Numbered from the stretch's first letter, positions 34,889 through 43,971 are shown. The stretch is DNA of 64,000 nucleotides from Streptomyces sp. NBC_00078 (GCF_026343335.1 NZ_JAPELX010000001.1:2480001-2544000), one strand, 5' to 3'. The notes: generated from the letters alone by a model not told the origin. A program made the numbers and translations.

Positions 34889-35806
34889 TCAGCCCTTCGT
34901 ACCGCCGGCCGTCAGACCGGTCACCAGGTTCTTCTGCACGAGGTAGAAGAACACGGAGACGGGTATCGCGATCAGCACCGCCGTGGCGGCCATCAGGTTG
35001 CGCTGGGCGTCGTGCTCGCTGACGAAGGTCTGCAGCCCGACCGCGAAGGTGTACTTCGTGTCGGACAGCATGAACGTCGAGGCGAACGCGACCTCCCCGA
35101 AGGCCGTGAGGAAGCTGTAGAAGGCGGCGACCGCCAGGCCCGGCTTGGCGAGCGGCAGGATCAGTCGCGCGAACGTGCCGAAGGGGGTCAGCCCGTCGAC
35201 GCGTCCCGCCTCGTCGATCTCGAACGGGATGGTGTCGAAGTAGCCCTTGAGCAGCCAGGCGCAGTAGGGCACGGCTGTCGAGCAGTAGACGAGGACGAGT
35301 CCAAGGTAGCTGTCGATGAGCTGCAGGTCCGACAGGATCTGGTACATCGGCACCATGAGTACGGCTACCGGGAACATCTGCGTGACCAGCAGCACCCACA
35401 TGAACTTCCGGTAGCCCGGGAAGCGCATGCGGGAGACCGCGTAGCCGGTGGTCGCGGCGATCAGCACACCGATGACGGTGGTGCCGAGCGACACGATCAG
35501 TGAGCTCTTCAGCCAGTCGAAGAACTCCGTGTGCCGCAGCACGAAGGAGTAGTTGGAGAACGACATCTTGGCCCAGATGCCGCCGGGGTGCAGGTAGTCG
35601 TCCTTGTCCGGGCCGAGGGACAGATAGACCAGCCAGGCGACCGGGAAGAAGGCGATCAGGCTTGCGACGATCAGGAGGCCGTGCGAGACGAGGGAGGCGA
35701 CGGGGCCGCGCTCCCCACGACGGACCGGGCGGAGCCGCGATGCGGCGAGGACCTGCGGGGTCACTGGGCTGCCTGGCTTGATCTCGGGCGGTGTTGCGGT
35801 GCTCAT
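34889..35806 (-). CDS. malG: Maltose/maltodextrin ABC transporter permease MalG
   Basis: A 305-residue inner-membrane permease with about six helices. The EAA loop that contacts the ATPase is EIDEAGRVDGLTPFGTFARLILPLAKPG (about residues 205-232). It carries maltodextrins delivered by MalE together with MalF. AGGAG lies 4 bases before the ATG at 35806, 14 bases after the malF stop. No ATPase gene is present; in Streptomyces the shared ATPase MsiK, encoded elsewhere, is known to serve this transporter. Confidence 0.93.
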   Translation of the reverse strand: MSTATPPEIKPGSPVTPQVLAASRLRPVRRGERGPVASLVSHGLLIVASLIAFFPVAWLVYLSLGPDKDDYLHPGGIWAKMSFSNYSFVLRHTEFFDWLKSSLIVSLGTTVIGVLIAATTGYAVSRMRFPGYRKFMWVLLVTQMFPVAVLMVPMYQILSDLQLIDSYLGLVLVYCSTAVPYCAWLLKGYFDTIPFEIDEAGRVDGLTPFGTFARLILPLAKPGLAVAAFYSFLTAFGEVAFASTFMLSDTKYTFAVGLQTFVSEHDAQRNLMAATAVLIAIPVSVFFYLVQKNLVTGLTAGGTKG

Positions 35807-35819
35807 GGGGACTCCTGCC

Positions 35820-36824
35820 TCAGATCGCGAGCTGCTGCTCATTGCGGTTCAGCCAGCGGCGGTAGAAGGAGGTGAAGACGATCAGGATGGCCAGCAGCAG
35901 GATGCCGTAGGCGGCGGACTGCGCGAAGTCGCGCGGCTGCTGTCCGAAGCCGAGGTAGTAGGCCCAGGTCACCAGGATCTGGGCGTCGGGACCCGTGTTG
36001 CCGAACAGCAGGAAGATCACGGCGAACTGGTTGAACGTCCAGATGATGCCGAGCAGGACGACGGCGGAGCTGACCGCCCTCAGGCCCGGCAGGGTGACGT
36101 AGCGGAAGCGCTGCCAGGCGGTGGCGCCGTCCATCTCGGCGGCCTCGTACAGGGAGCCGTCGATGGACTGCAGTCCGCCGAGCAGCGAGATCATCATGAA
36201 CGGCACACCGCACCAGGTGTTGACCATGATGGCGGCGAACCGCTGCCAGAAGGTGTCCTCCAGCCAGTCCGGCGCGGGCAGATGGAGTGCGTCCAGGGCG
36301 AGGTTGATGATGCCGCCGTCGGCGAGCATGAAGCGCCAGCCGAAGACGGTGACGAAGGTCGGCACGGCCCACGGCAGGATGAGGATCAGCCGGTAGAGGG
36401 TGCGGCCGCGCAGCTTCTGGTTGAGGAGCAGCGCGAGACCGAGGCCGATCGTGTAGTGCAGGGCGACACAGAGCGCGGTCCACACGATCGTCCAGATGAA
36501 GTGCGACCAGAAGCGGTCGTACGACGTCGGGCCGAACAGGATGTCCTTGTAGTTGTCGAGCCCGATGAACTTGTAGGTGGCGTCGATGTGGTTGACGCCG
36601 ATCGTGCGCGCGGTGTTGAGGCTGTTGGCGTCCGTGAGCGTCAGGTAGAGGCCGTACACCAACGGGTACAGCACGAGGACGCCGAGTACGACGATCACCG
36701 GGGCGATCATCGCGTAGGCGTACCAGTGCTTCTGGTAGCCGTGTCTGAGGCGCTGGCCCAGCCCGGGCCGCGGCGCGCGGTCACCGTGGCGTTTGCCGGT
36801 GGCGCGGTCGATGGCGACTGTCAT
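35820..36824 (-). CDS. malF: Maltose/maltodextrin ABC transporter permease MalF
   Basis: A 334-residue permease with about six membrane helices after a basic cytoplasmic start (RATGKRHGDRAPRPG). The EAA loop is LYEAAEMDGATAWQRFRYVTLPGLRAV (about residues 228-254). It pairs with MalG to form the channel. The ATG at 36824 has AGAAGG 8 bases upstream; a GTG three codons earlier is possible. It is separated from malE by 108 bases that contain a stable hairpin. Confidence 0.93.
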   Translation of the reverse strand: MTVAIDRATGKRHGDRAPRPGLGQRLRHGYQKHWYAYAMIAPVIVVLGVLVLYPLVYGLYLTLTDANSLNTARTIGVNHIDATYKFIGLDNYKDILFGPTSYDRFWSHFIWTIVWTALCVALHYTIGLGLALLLNQKLRGRTLYRLILILPWAVPTFVTVFGWRFMLADGGIINLALDALHLPAPDWLEDTFWQRFAAIMVNTWCGVPFMMISLLGGLQSIDGSLYEAAEMDGATAWQRFRYVTLPGLRAVSSAVVLLGIIWTFNQFAVIFLLFGNTGPDAQILVTWAYYLGFGQQPRDFAQSAAYGILLLAILIVFTSFYRRWLNRNEQQLAI

Positions 36825-36878
36825 GTTCGACACCTTCTGGAAGTTCTACGGCTCTGAGAAGAGGCTGGGCGCAGGCCG

Positions 36879-36925
36879 GTGGCCGCCGGATCCCTCCCCC
36901 ATGACTCAAGGGACCCGGCGGCCAC
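36879..36925 (-). terminator. Intercistronic hairpin between malE and malF
   Basis: A 17-bp stem with one mismatch, left arm 36879-36895 (GTGGCCGCCGGATCCCT) and right arm 36909-36925 (AGGGACCCGGCGGCCAC). It probably attenuates read-through or protects malE mRNA, so that the binding protein is made in excess over the permeases. Confidence 0.7.
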
Positions 36926-36932
36926 ACGGGGC

Positions 36933-38207
36933 TTACTTGCTGAAGTCCGGCACCAGCTTGGCGATGGCCAGTTCCGCGTTGCTCAGTCCCTTGTCGAGGG
37001 ACTCCTTGCCGCCGGCGATCTTCGGCAGCTCGGTGTCCAGCGGCCCCCACAGGGAGCTGTACTCGGGCAGCGCCGGGCGCGGCTGGGCGGCGGGCAGGAC
37101 CGTCTGGAAGCCGGCGATGCCCGGGTCCGCCTTGACCTCGGCGGTGTAGGCGTCGTCGCGGGTGGGCAGCGTGGAGTTCTTCAGGGCGATCTGCGTCTGG
37201 GACTTCGCGGAGGTCATGAAGTTGACGAACTTCAGCGCGGCCGCCTGGTGGGCCTTGTCCGAGCCGGCGTAGACGGACAGGTTGTGGCCGCCGGTCGGGG
37301 CGCCCGCCTTGCCGGTGGAGCCGGCCGGGACGGTGGCGATGCCGAGGTTGGACTTGTCCTTGAAGGCCGAGCCCTTGTAGAAGTTCGTGATCTCCCAGGG
37401 GCCCTGGATGATCGAGGCGACCTTGCCGTTGACGAACGCGTCCTGGATGTGGGCGTAGGCGTCGGCCGTGACGTCGGCCTTGTGCAGGCCCTGTCCGGAG
37501 AAGAGGCTCTGCCAGGTGCCGTAGGCCTTCTTCGCGGCGTCCGAGTTCACGGTGACCTTCTTGGCGGAGGCGTCGACGGTGTCGGTGCCCTCGCCGTAGA
37601 GGAAGGTCTGCGCGTAGTAGGCCTGGGTGGAGCCCCAGTAGCCGTAGACCTTGGCCTTGGCGTCGATCTTGGAGGCGTCGGCCTTCAGCTCGTCCCAGGT
37701 CTTGGGGGCCTCGGTGATGCCGGCCTTCTTGAAGAGGGCCTTGTTGTAGACGAGGGCGAGGGTGTCGGTGACCAGCGGAACGCCGTAGGTCTTGCCCTCG
37801 TACTTGGCCTGCTCGATCAGGTTGGACCGGAACTTGCTCTGGTCCTTGAGGGCCCCGGTGCCCTCCAGCGGAAGGAAGTAGCCCTTCTTCGCGAAGGCAG
37901 GCGTCCAGCCGACCTCGGACCGCAGCACGTCCGGGGCGCCCTTGGAACCGGCGGCGGTGTCGAACTTGTTCTGCGCCTGGTCGAAGGGGACGTTGACGTA
38001 GTTGACCTTGACGTCCTTGTTGGCGGCCTCGAACTCCTTGACCAGGGCCTTGTACGTCGGCGCCTCATTGGTGGCGTTGGAGGTGTCCCACCAGGTGATG
38101 GTGACCGGCCCGTCGCTCTTGTCGCTGCCGCTGTCACTTCCGCCGCAGGCCGTCGCCGCGAGGGCGAACGACGCCATCAGCGCGGTGGCCGCTATGCCAC
38201 GCCGCAT
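36933..38207 (-). CDS. malE: Maltose/maltodextrin-binding lipoprotein MalE
   Basis: A 424-residue extracellular solute-binding lipoprotein. The signal peptide MRRGIAATALMASFALAATAC puts the acylated Cys at 21, followed by a Gly/Ser/Asp linker. The mature part has the family 1 features VTITWWDTSN, EFEAANKDVKVNYVNVPFDQAQNKF, GVPLVTDTLALVYNKALFKKAG and IIQGPWEITNFY. AAGGAG precedes the ATG at 38207. It is the first gene of malE-malF-malG-aglA and is divergent from malR; operators lie between. Confidence 0.95.
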   Translation of the reverse strand: MRRGIAATALMASFALAATACGGSDSGSDKSDGPVTITWWDTSNATNEAPTYKALVKEFEAANKDVKVNYVNVPFDQAQNKFDTAAGSKGAPDVLRSEVGWTPAFAKKGYFLPLEGTGALKDQSKFRSNLIEQAKYEGKTYGVPLVTDTLALVYNKALFKKAGITEAPKTWDELKADASKIDAKAKVYGYWGSTQAYYAQTFLYGEGTDTVDASAKKVTVNSDAAKKAYGTWQSLFSGQGLHKADVTADAYAHIQDAFVNGKVASIIQGPWEITNFYKGSAFKDKSNLGIATVPAGSTGKAGAPTGGHNLSVYAGSDKAHQAAALKFVNFMTSAKSQTQIALKNSTLPTRDDAYTAEVKADPGIAGFQTVLPAAQPRPALPEYSSLWGPLDTELPKIAGGKESLDKGLSNAELAIAKLVPDFSK

Positions 38208-38338
38208 GAGTTCTCCTTGAGGGTGAAAGCCCGTGTGGTGCGAGAGGGGCCCCGTCCGCCGCTCTCGTCTTGCCGACTGCGCCGTTGCTGCCGCCGGGCG
38301 ACGTGAACGTAACAGCGATGTCCGCGACCGCGAAAGTC

Positions 38339-38359
38339 CTTGCAGCAAAAAATTGCAAG
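38339..38359 (-). promoter_or_regulatory. MalR operator near malE
   Basis: CTTGCA (38339-38344) and TGCAAG (38354-38359) form an inverted repeat with an A-rich centre, 132 bases upstream of the malE start. Confidence 0.7.
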
Positions 38360-38451
38360 GCGGCGCGGGAGTTACCCACCCGTGACCTCCCGACTCCGCT
38401 CCTCGACCCCCGCACAACCCCGTATTGAAGCCGCCGAGCGGGCAGTGGGAG

Positions 38452-38478
38452 TCTTGTGCAAGACTCTGCAAGCTCTTG
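38452..38478 (+). promoter_or_regulatory. MalR operator cluster near malR
   Basis: CTTGTGCAAG (38452-38461) is followed by CTGCAAG (38465-38471) and CTTGC (38474-38478). This suggests MalR autoregulation or cooperative binding across the divergent promoters. Confidence 0.6.
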
Positions 38479-38606
38479 CCGTATCAGGCGCCCACCCGAA
38501 CACGAGGTACGCGATGACGCAGCAACCCGCACGGGGCCGTGCAACCGCTCGTGCCCGGCGCCCGATTGGTGTGCAAAGTGACAGTCGGCCGGTACAGTCC
38601 ACCCCT

Positions 38607-39641
38607 GTGACCACACGGCTAGCCGACATCGCTGCTCAGGCCGGGGTGAGCGAAGCGACCGTCAGCCGCGTCCTCAACGGGAAGCCGGGCGTCGCCGCCA
38701 CCACCCGCCAGTCCGTGCTCGCCGCCCTCGACGTCCTGGGCTACGAGCGCCCTGTGCGTCTGCGGCAGCGCAGCGAGGGCCTGGTCGGCCTGATCACCCC
38801 CGAGCTGGAGAACCCGATATTCCCGGCGCTGGCCCAGGTCATCGGCCAGGCGCTGACGCGGCAGGGCTACACCCCGGTGCTCGCCACCCAGACCCCGGGC
38901 GGCTCGACCGAGGACGAGCTGACGGAGATGCTCGTCGACCGCGGTGTCGCCGGCATCATCTATGTCTCCGGTCTGCACGCCGACACCACCGCCGACATGG
39001 AGCGCTACGAGCGGCTGCGCGCCCAGGGCGTGCCGTACGTGCTGGTGGACGGCTTCTCGCCCAAGGTGCAGGCACCCTTCATCTCCCCCGACGACCGTGC
39101 GGCGATGACGCTGGCGGTCACGCACCTGGTGTCACTGGGGCACACGAGGATCGGCCTCGCCCTCGGCCCCAAGCGCTTCGTGCCGGTGCAGCGCAAGATC
39201 GAGGGCTTCGTCCGTTCGATGCAGGACCAGCTCGGCCTCGGCGCGCAGACGATCGAGACGGATCTCGTCCAGCACTCGCTGTACACCCTGGAGGGCGGGC
39301 AGGCCGCGGCCACCGCGCTGATAGGGCACGACTGCACGGCGGTGGTGTGCGCCAGCGACATGATGGCGCTGGGCGCGATACGGGCGGCCCGGCAGCTCGG
39401 GCTCGACGTCCCGCGCGACGTCTCGGTGGTGGGCTTCGACGACTCCCCCCTGATCGCCTTCACGGATCCGCCGCTGACCACGGTCCGCAAGCCGGTCCCC
39501 GCGATGGGGCAGGCGGCGGTACGGACGTTGCTGGAGGAGATCGGCGGGACGCCCGCGCCGCACAGTGAGTTCGTGTTCATGCCGGAGCTGGTGGTGCGGG
39601 GTTCGACCGCTTCGGCCCCTGGGGACCGGAATCGTCCCTGA
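38607..39641 (+). CDS. malR: LacI-family maltose operon repressor MalR
   Basis: A 344-residue repressor, the known length of Streptomyces MalR (Reg1). The helix-turn-helix is at the very start (TTRLADIAAQAGVSEATVSRVLNGKPGV), followed by the periplasmic-binding-protein-like core with GLVGLITPELENPIFPALAQ, SVVGFDDSPLIAF and PPLTTVRKP. The GTG at 38607 is used because it opens the recognised fold. It is expected to repress malEFG-aglA, the amylase and probably the amylopullulanase until a maltodextrin inducer binds. Confidence 0.95.
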   Translation: MTTRLADIAAQAGVSEATVSRVLNGKPGVAATTRQSVLAALDVLGYERPVRLRQRSEGLVGLITPELENPIFPALAQVIGQALTRQGYTPVLATQTPGGSTEDELTEMLVDRGVAGIIYVSGLHADTTADMERYERLRAQGVPYVLVDGFSPKVQAPFISPDDRAAMTLAVTHLVSLGHTRIGLALGPKRFVPVQRKIEGFVRSMQDQLGLGAQTIETDLVQHSLYTLEGGQAAATALIGHDCTAVVCASDMMALGAIRAARQLGLDVPRDVSVVGFDDSPLIAFTDPPLTTVRKPVPAMGQAAVRTLLEEIGGTPAPHSEFVFMPELVVRGSTASAPGDRNRP

Positions 39642-39772
39642 GGAGGAGAGCCCGGAGGTTCGTGCAGCGCGCCGGGAGTAGGCGCGGGCATCTCCTTGTC
39701 GTAGAACATGCGGCCCGAACGCGACCGAGGGATGATCGGTGACTGAAGGCGTTTCTGGCAGACTTTGTGCCT

Positions 39773-40627
39773 ATGGGTGACTCGACCGTGACCAGTCTGG
39801 AAGACCGTGAGCAGACGGCCGCTCCAGGCTCCCTCACGGCCGTGCAAGGTCCGGCTTTCCTGCGCAGGCTGCGCACCCCGCGCCGTCCCCGCCTCTGGTT
39901 CGAGATCCTTCTCATCGCGGTGAGTTACTGGACGTACTCACTGATCCGCAACGCGGTCCCCGAGCAGCGCGGCACGGCACTGCGCAACGCCGACTGGCTC
40001 TGGCGGATGGAGCACCATCTCGGCCTCGCCGTCGAGGAGTCCGTCAACCACACCGTGAACTCGGTGACTTGGCTGATCGTCGGCATGAACTACTACTACG
40101 CGACGCTGCACTTCGTGGTCACGCTGGGTGTGCTGGTGTGGCTGTACCGCAGTCACCCGGGCCGCTATGCGGCGACACGTCTGGTGCTGTTCGCGACGAC
40201 GGGTGTGGCCCTGGTCGGTTACTACCTGTATCCGCTGGCGCCGCCGCGTCTCATGACCGGCAGCCACTTCATCGACACGGTCATGGTCCACCAGACCTGG
40301 GGGTCGATGGCTTCGGGCGACCTGAAGCACGTGTCGAACCAGTACGCCGCGATGCCGTCCATGCACATCGGCTGGTCCGTGTGGTGCGGTCTGACGATCT
40401 TCGCCCTGTCCAGGGTGCCGTGGGTGCGGGTGCTGGGCCTTCTCTATCCGGTGGTGACGCTCACGGTGATCGTCGCGACGGCCAACCACTTCTGGCTGGA
40501 CGCGGTCGGGGGGCTGCTGTGCCTGGCCTTCGGGTTCACGGTGGCGCGGGTCTGGTACGGGGCGTTGCCGTACGCGCTGCCACGCGCTCCGCGGACGCGG
40601 GGGGCTCGGCGGGAAGTGCCGGACTAG
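39773..40627 (+). CDS. PAP2-like integral membrane phosphatase/phosphotransferase
   Basis: A 284-residue membrane protein with about six helices. The PAP2/inositol-phosphorylceramide-synthase-type motifs are YPLAPPRLM, AAMPSMHIGWSVW (catalytic His region, about residue 202) and ATANHFWLDAVGG (second His and Asp, about residue 240). It probably acts on a lipid phosphate or transfers a phospho-alcohol head group. The ATG at 39773 is used, with a GTG two codons upstream. It stands alone between malR and the convergent amidohydrolase. Confidence 0.83.
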   Translation: MGDSTVTSLEDREQTAAPGSLTAVQGPAFLRRLRTPRRPRLWFEILLIAVSYWTYSLIRNAVPEQRGTALRNADWLWRMEHHLGLAVEESVNHTVNSVTWLIVGMNYYYATLHFVVTLGVLVWLYRSHPGRYAATRLVLFATTGVALVGYYLYPLAPPRLMTGSHFIDTVMVHQTWGSMASGDLKHVSNQYAAMPSMHIGWSVWCGLTIFALSRVPWVRVLGLLYPVVTLTVIVATANHFWLDAVGGLLCLAFGFTVARVWYGALPYALPRAPRTRGARREVPD

Positions 40628-40637
40628 GCCGTCTGCC

Positions 40638-40667
40638 GTCCGCGGCGCCGTTGTGGCTGGTCGCGCC
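40638..40667 (-). repeat. Dispersed 30-bp repeat, copy B (inverted)
   Basis: Its reverse complement matches copy A at 34829-34858 at 28 of 30 positions. It lies between the convergent PAP2-like and amidohydrolase genes. Confidence 0.75.
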
Positions 40668-40720
40668 CGCGCGGCTGAGCCGAGTATCGATACGGCCCCG
40701 CTTCCCTTCGGAGCGCGCAG

Positions 40721-42289
40721 TCACCCCCGGTGCACCACGTGCCCGCCCGTCACCGTCAGCCGCACCGGCGCCTCCGTCAGTTCGTCTGCCGGGGCTTCCA
40801 CCGGGTCAAGGGCCAGGGCCGTGAGGTCGGCCCGGTATCCGACCGCGATACGGCCCGCCACCTCCCCCTCCCCCGCTGCCCGCGCCGCGTGGCTCGTGCA
40901 GCCCTCCAGGGCCTCCAGCCCCGTCAGGCCCGCGCGCGCCGAGGCCGCGCCCCTCGGTGCGCGAGCTGTTGCCAGGACGGCCCGTACGTCGTAGTGGGCG
41001 ATGGGCCAGTCCGAGCCCAGGGCGACCGTGGCGCCCGCGTCGCGCAGGTCCCGCAGGCGCCAGGCGTGGGCGGCGCGGGCGGTGCCCAGGCGGCGGGACC
41101 ACTCGTCGCTGCCGTCGGCCCTGGTGTACGCGGTGTGCGGGGGCTGCATCGAGGCCGCCACCCCCAGCTCCGCGAACCGCGGCAGCAGGTCGTCCGGGGC
41201 CGTCTCGATGTGCTCGACGCGGTGCCGGTCCCGGCCGGCCGGCCCGAGCCCGGCCACCACGTCCAGGGCGTGCCGTACCGCGGCGTCCCCGATGGCGTGC
41301 GTGGCGGTACCGACACCGGCCGTGTGCAGGTGCCGTACGGCGGCGGCGTAGGCCTCGGGGTCCGGCCAGAACGCCTCCGTGCCCTGGCCGTGGCAGTCGG
41401 CGTGCTCCAGCCAGGCCGTGCCGCCCTCCACGGTGCCGTCCATGAAGAACTTGACCCCGCCGACCCGCCAGTGCCGGCCTCCGCGCCCCTGGAGGGTGAT
41501 CAGTTCCGCCAGACCCGCCTCGTCCACCCCCGGCATGCACCACGGCGCGAACCGCAACCGCACCGGCAGCACCGTCTCGCGGGCCACGGAGCCGACCAGC
41601 TCCGGGTCCCCGGCGTCCATGACGTGCGCCCCGGTCAGCCCGGTCGCCGCCATCGCCGCCAGCAGCTCGACCAGGCGGGCCCGGCGGGTGGCGTAGGACT
41701 GCCGCGGCACGATGCCGGTGAGGAGGTCCATCGCCGCGTGCTCGACGAGGTGCCCCGTCGGCCGTCCGGCGGCGTCGCAGACCACCTCCGAACGCTGGGC
41801 GAAGTCCCGCGGTCCCCTCACGCCCGCCGCGGCGAGCGCCGCGCCGGTCGCGAGGGCGGAGTGACCGTCGTAGAGGCGCAGGAAGGCCGGCGCCCCGCCG
41901 AGTACGTCCTCGACGAGCGCCCGGTCGACGGCCCGGCCCTCGAACGCGTTGTGGTCGAGCCCGAAACCGATCACCCACCCGTCGATCCGCTCGGCCGCGG
42001 CCAGGGCCGCCTTGAGCCCCGCCAGGTCCGTCACCCCCGACAGATCCACCCCGCTCGCCATGTCCAGCCCCCACACGGGGTGGCTGTGCGCGTCCACGAG
42101 CCCGGGCACGAGGTGTGCCCCCTCCAGGTGCACCAGCTCGGTGCCCGGTCCGCGCCAGTCGCGTACGTCGCCCTCGTCGCCGACCGCGGCGATCACCCCG
42201 TCGCGCACGGCGACGGCGGTGGCGTACGGCCGGACGGAGTCGAGGGTGCGGACCTTGGCGCCGGTGAGGATCAGGCCGGGGGTGTGCAT
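40721..42289 (-). CDS. Metal-dependent amidohydrolase (COG1574-type)
   Basis: A 522-residue cytoplasmic amidohydrolase. Metal-binding motifs are VDAHSHPVW (about residue 67), THAIGDAAVRHALDVV (about 337) and RVEHIETA (about 361), with the late Asp in ALGSDWPIAHYD (about 437). This is the YtcJ-like group; substrates are usually unknown amides or cyclic compounds. The ATG at 42289 has AAAGGAG 10 bases upstream. It lies 28 bases after an APC amino-acid/amine transporter gene, so the two probably import and hydrolyse the same nitrogen compound. Confidence 0.87.
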   Translation of the reverse strand: MHTPGLILTGAKVRTLDSVRPYATAVAVRDGVIAAVGDEGDVRDWRGPGTELVHLEGAHLVPGLVDAHSHPVWGLDMASGVDLSGVTDLAGLKAALAAAERIDGWVIGFGLDHNAFEGRAVDRALVEDVLGGAPAFLRLYDGHSALATGAALAAAGVRGPRDFAQRSEVVCDAAGRPTGHLVEHAAMDLLTGIVPRQSYATRRARLVELLAAMAATGLTGAHVMDAGDPELVGSVARETVLPVRLRFAPWCMPGVDEAGLAELITLQGRGGRHWRVGGVKFFMDGTVEGGTAWLEHADCHGQGTEAFWPDPEAYAAAVRHLHTAGVGTATHAIGDAAVRHALDVVAGLGPAGRDRHRVEHIETAPDDLLPRFAELGVAASMQPPHTAYTRADGSDEWSRRLGTARAAHAWRLRDLRDAGATVALGSDWPIAHYDVRAVLATARAPRGAASARAGLTGLEALEGCTSHAARAAGEGEVAGRIAVGYRADLTALALDPVEAPADELTEAPVRLTVTGGHVVHRG

Positions 42290-42317
42290 GATGCGTGAAC
42301 TCCTTTGTTCCGTACGG

Positions 42318-43781
42318 CTATTCGGCAGGTTCGGCGGCGAAGTCCGCGTACACCTGCGGCCGTTCGCGGCGCAGCCACCAAGCAAGCGCCAGGCCTACGG
42401 CGAAGACGGCGGGCGCGGTGACGATCAGGACGGTGTTGACGGTCGTGGAGGCGCCGGTGAACAGGCCGATGTGGGTGATGACGAGCCCTATCGCGGTCGC
42501 GAGCAGCAGGGCGGCGGCGACCGGCGCGACGACCGTGCGCAGCGTGCCTTCCTGGTGGGTCACCCGGCGGAAGTAGCACGGCACGGCGATCGCGACGAGG
42601 AGCTGGAGGAGGAACAGGCCGATCATTCCCGGGGTGTTGACCCACAGGAGGAGTTGCTTGTACGGGTCGGCGCCGGCCGCCCAGAAGGCGGTGACGACGA
42701 CTGCGCCGAGGACGGTCTGGGCGATTCCGGAGACGTACGGAGAGCGGTGGCGGGGGTGGATGCGGCCCAGCGTCCTGGGCAGTACGCCCTCTTCGGAGAG
42801 GGCGAGCGAGTACCGGTTGATCGCGTTGTGGAAGGCGAGGAGCGAGGCCATGACGCTGGTGACGATGAAGATGTGCATCAGGTCGGCCGCCCAGCCGCCG
42901 ACGTAGGTGGTGATGGCGGAGAAGAAGAGGCCGCCGGGGTCCTTGGCCGCGGCCGCGATCACGTCCGTGTTGCCGAATGCCTGGATGACGATCCAGACGA
43001 TGAACGCGTAGAACAGGCCGAGGAACGCGATCGCCAGGTACGTCGCGCGCGGCACCGTGCGCTCGGGGTCGCGGGCCTCGCGCCGGTAGATGACGGTCGA
43101 CTCGAAGCCGGTGAACGCGGCGAAGGCGAAGGCCAGCACCACCGCCGTGCCGGAGACGAACACCTGGCCCGGGGCGAAGGAGGCGCCGGACAGTCCGTGC
43201 GCCCCGCCCTTGACGAGCACCCCGCCCGCGAGCAGCACCAGGATGCCGGTCTCGGCCAGGAGCAGGACGCCGAGGAGCCGGGCGCCGAACTCGATGGAGC
43301 GGTAGCCGCCGTAGCCGATGAGGAGCAGACCGGCCAGGGAGATCGGCAGCCAGGGGACGTCGGTGCCGAACAGGGCGCGCAGACTGTCCTTGGTGGCGCT
43401 GGCGAGGAGCCCGTAGACGCCGATCTCCATGCCGTTGTAGCCGATGAGGGCGAGCAGGGCGGCGCCGATGCCGGCCGGACGGCCGAGGCCGCGGGTGATG
43501 TACGCGTAGAACGCGCCGCCGCTTTTGACGTGGCGGCTCATGGTGGTGAAGCCGACGGCGAAGACGGCGAGGGTGATGCCGGCGATGAGGTAGCCGACGG
43601 GGGCGCCGATGCCGCCGAGCAGGATCGCGAGCGGGGCGACACCGGCCATGACGGTGAGCGGGGCGGCGGCGGAGACCACGAAGAAGGCGATGTCAGCGGT
43701 GCCGAGTGAGCCGGAGCGGAGGGTCGCCGCCGCGGAGGGCGGCATGCTCTCCTCGGAGGCGTCGGGAGTGGTCACGGACAT
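42318..43781 (-). CDS. APC superfamily amino acid/amine permease
   Basis: A 487-residue membrane transporter with about 12 to 14 helices. It starts LGTADIAFFVVSAAAPLTVMAG, with GAPVGYLIAGITLA, SGGAFYAYITRGLGRPAGIG and FAFAAFTGFESTVIYRREARDP, the last typical of APC permeases. AAGGG precedes the ATG at 43781. It is the first gene of a two-gene unit with the amidohydrolase and is divergent from a TetR gene with a 21-bp palindrome between them. Confidence 0.9.
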   Translation of the reverse strand: MSVTTPDASEESMPPSAAATLRSGSLGTADIAFFVVSAAAPLTVMAGVAPLAILLGGIGAPVGYLIAGITLAVFAVGFTTMSRHVKSGGAFYAYITRGLGRPAGIGAALLALIGYNGMEIGVYGLLASATKDSLRALFGTDVPWLPISLAGLLLIGYGGYRSIEFGARLLGVLLLAETGILVLLAGGVLVKGGAHGLSGASFAPGQVFVSGTAVVLAFAFAAFTGFESTVIYRREARDPERTVPRATYLAIAFLGLFYAFIVWIVIQAFGNTDVIAAAAKDPGGLFFSAITTYVGGWAADLMHIFIVTSVMASLLAFHNAINRYSLALSEEGVLPRTLGRIHPRHRSPYVSGIAQTVLGAVVVTAFWAAGADPYKQLLLWVNTPGMIGLFLLQLLVAIAVPCYFRRVTHQEGTLRTVVAPVAAALLLATAIGLVITHIGLFTGASTTVNTVLIVTAPAVFAVGLALAWWLRRERPQVYADFAAEPAE

Positions 43782-43883
43782 GGGGAAGCCCTTCGAACGC
43801 AGGAGACGGGGAGGGTTCCGGGCGGGCGGGATGGCCGGTGCTCCCGGGGGCGCGTCGTGATGGGCCGGCGCCTCCGGACCCGT

Positions 43884-43904
43884 AAACCTAAAGGCTTTCG
43901 GTTT
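43884..43904. promoter_or_regulatory. Palindromic operator between permease and TetR genes
   Basis: A 21-bp near-palindrome, arms AAACC and GGTTT with inner AAAG and CTTT; 18 of 21 bases are symmetric. It is AT-rich against the GC-rich background and sits between the divergent starts. Confidence 0.65.
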
Positions 43905-43971
43905 CGGCAATGTAGCCTCCTCCTGGGCATCCGGGAAGACCTGTCTCGCACCTTCAGGGGAGAAAACACGT

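Larger units (their letters stand above)
38208..38606. other. malE-malR divergent regulatory region (399 bp)
   Basis: It contains two clusters of CTTGC/GCAAG motifs (38339-38359 and 38452-38478). The first is nearer malE, the second nearer malR. No other gene was seen; the in-frame upstream extension of malR from 38340 has no ribosome site and crosses both operators. Confidence 0.7.

Noticed and set aside
38340..38606. N-terminal extension of MalR by 89 codons
   Set aside because: It would run through both MalR operators, lacks a ribosome site, and the known MalR begins directly with the helix-turn-helix.
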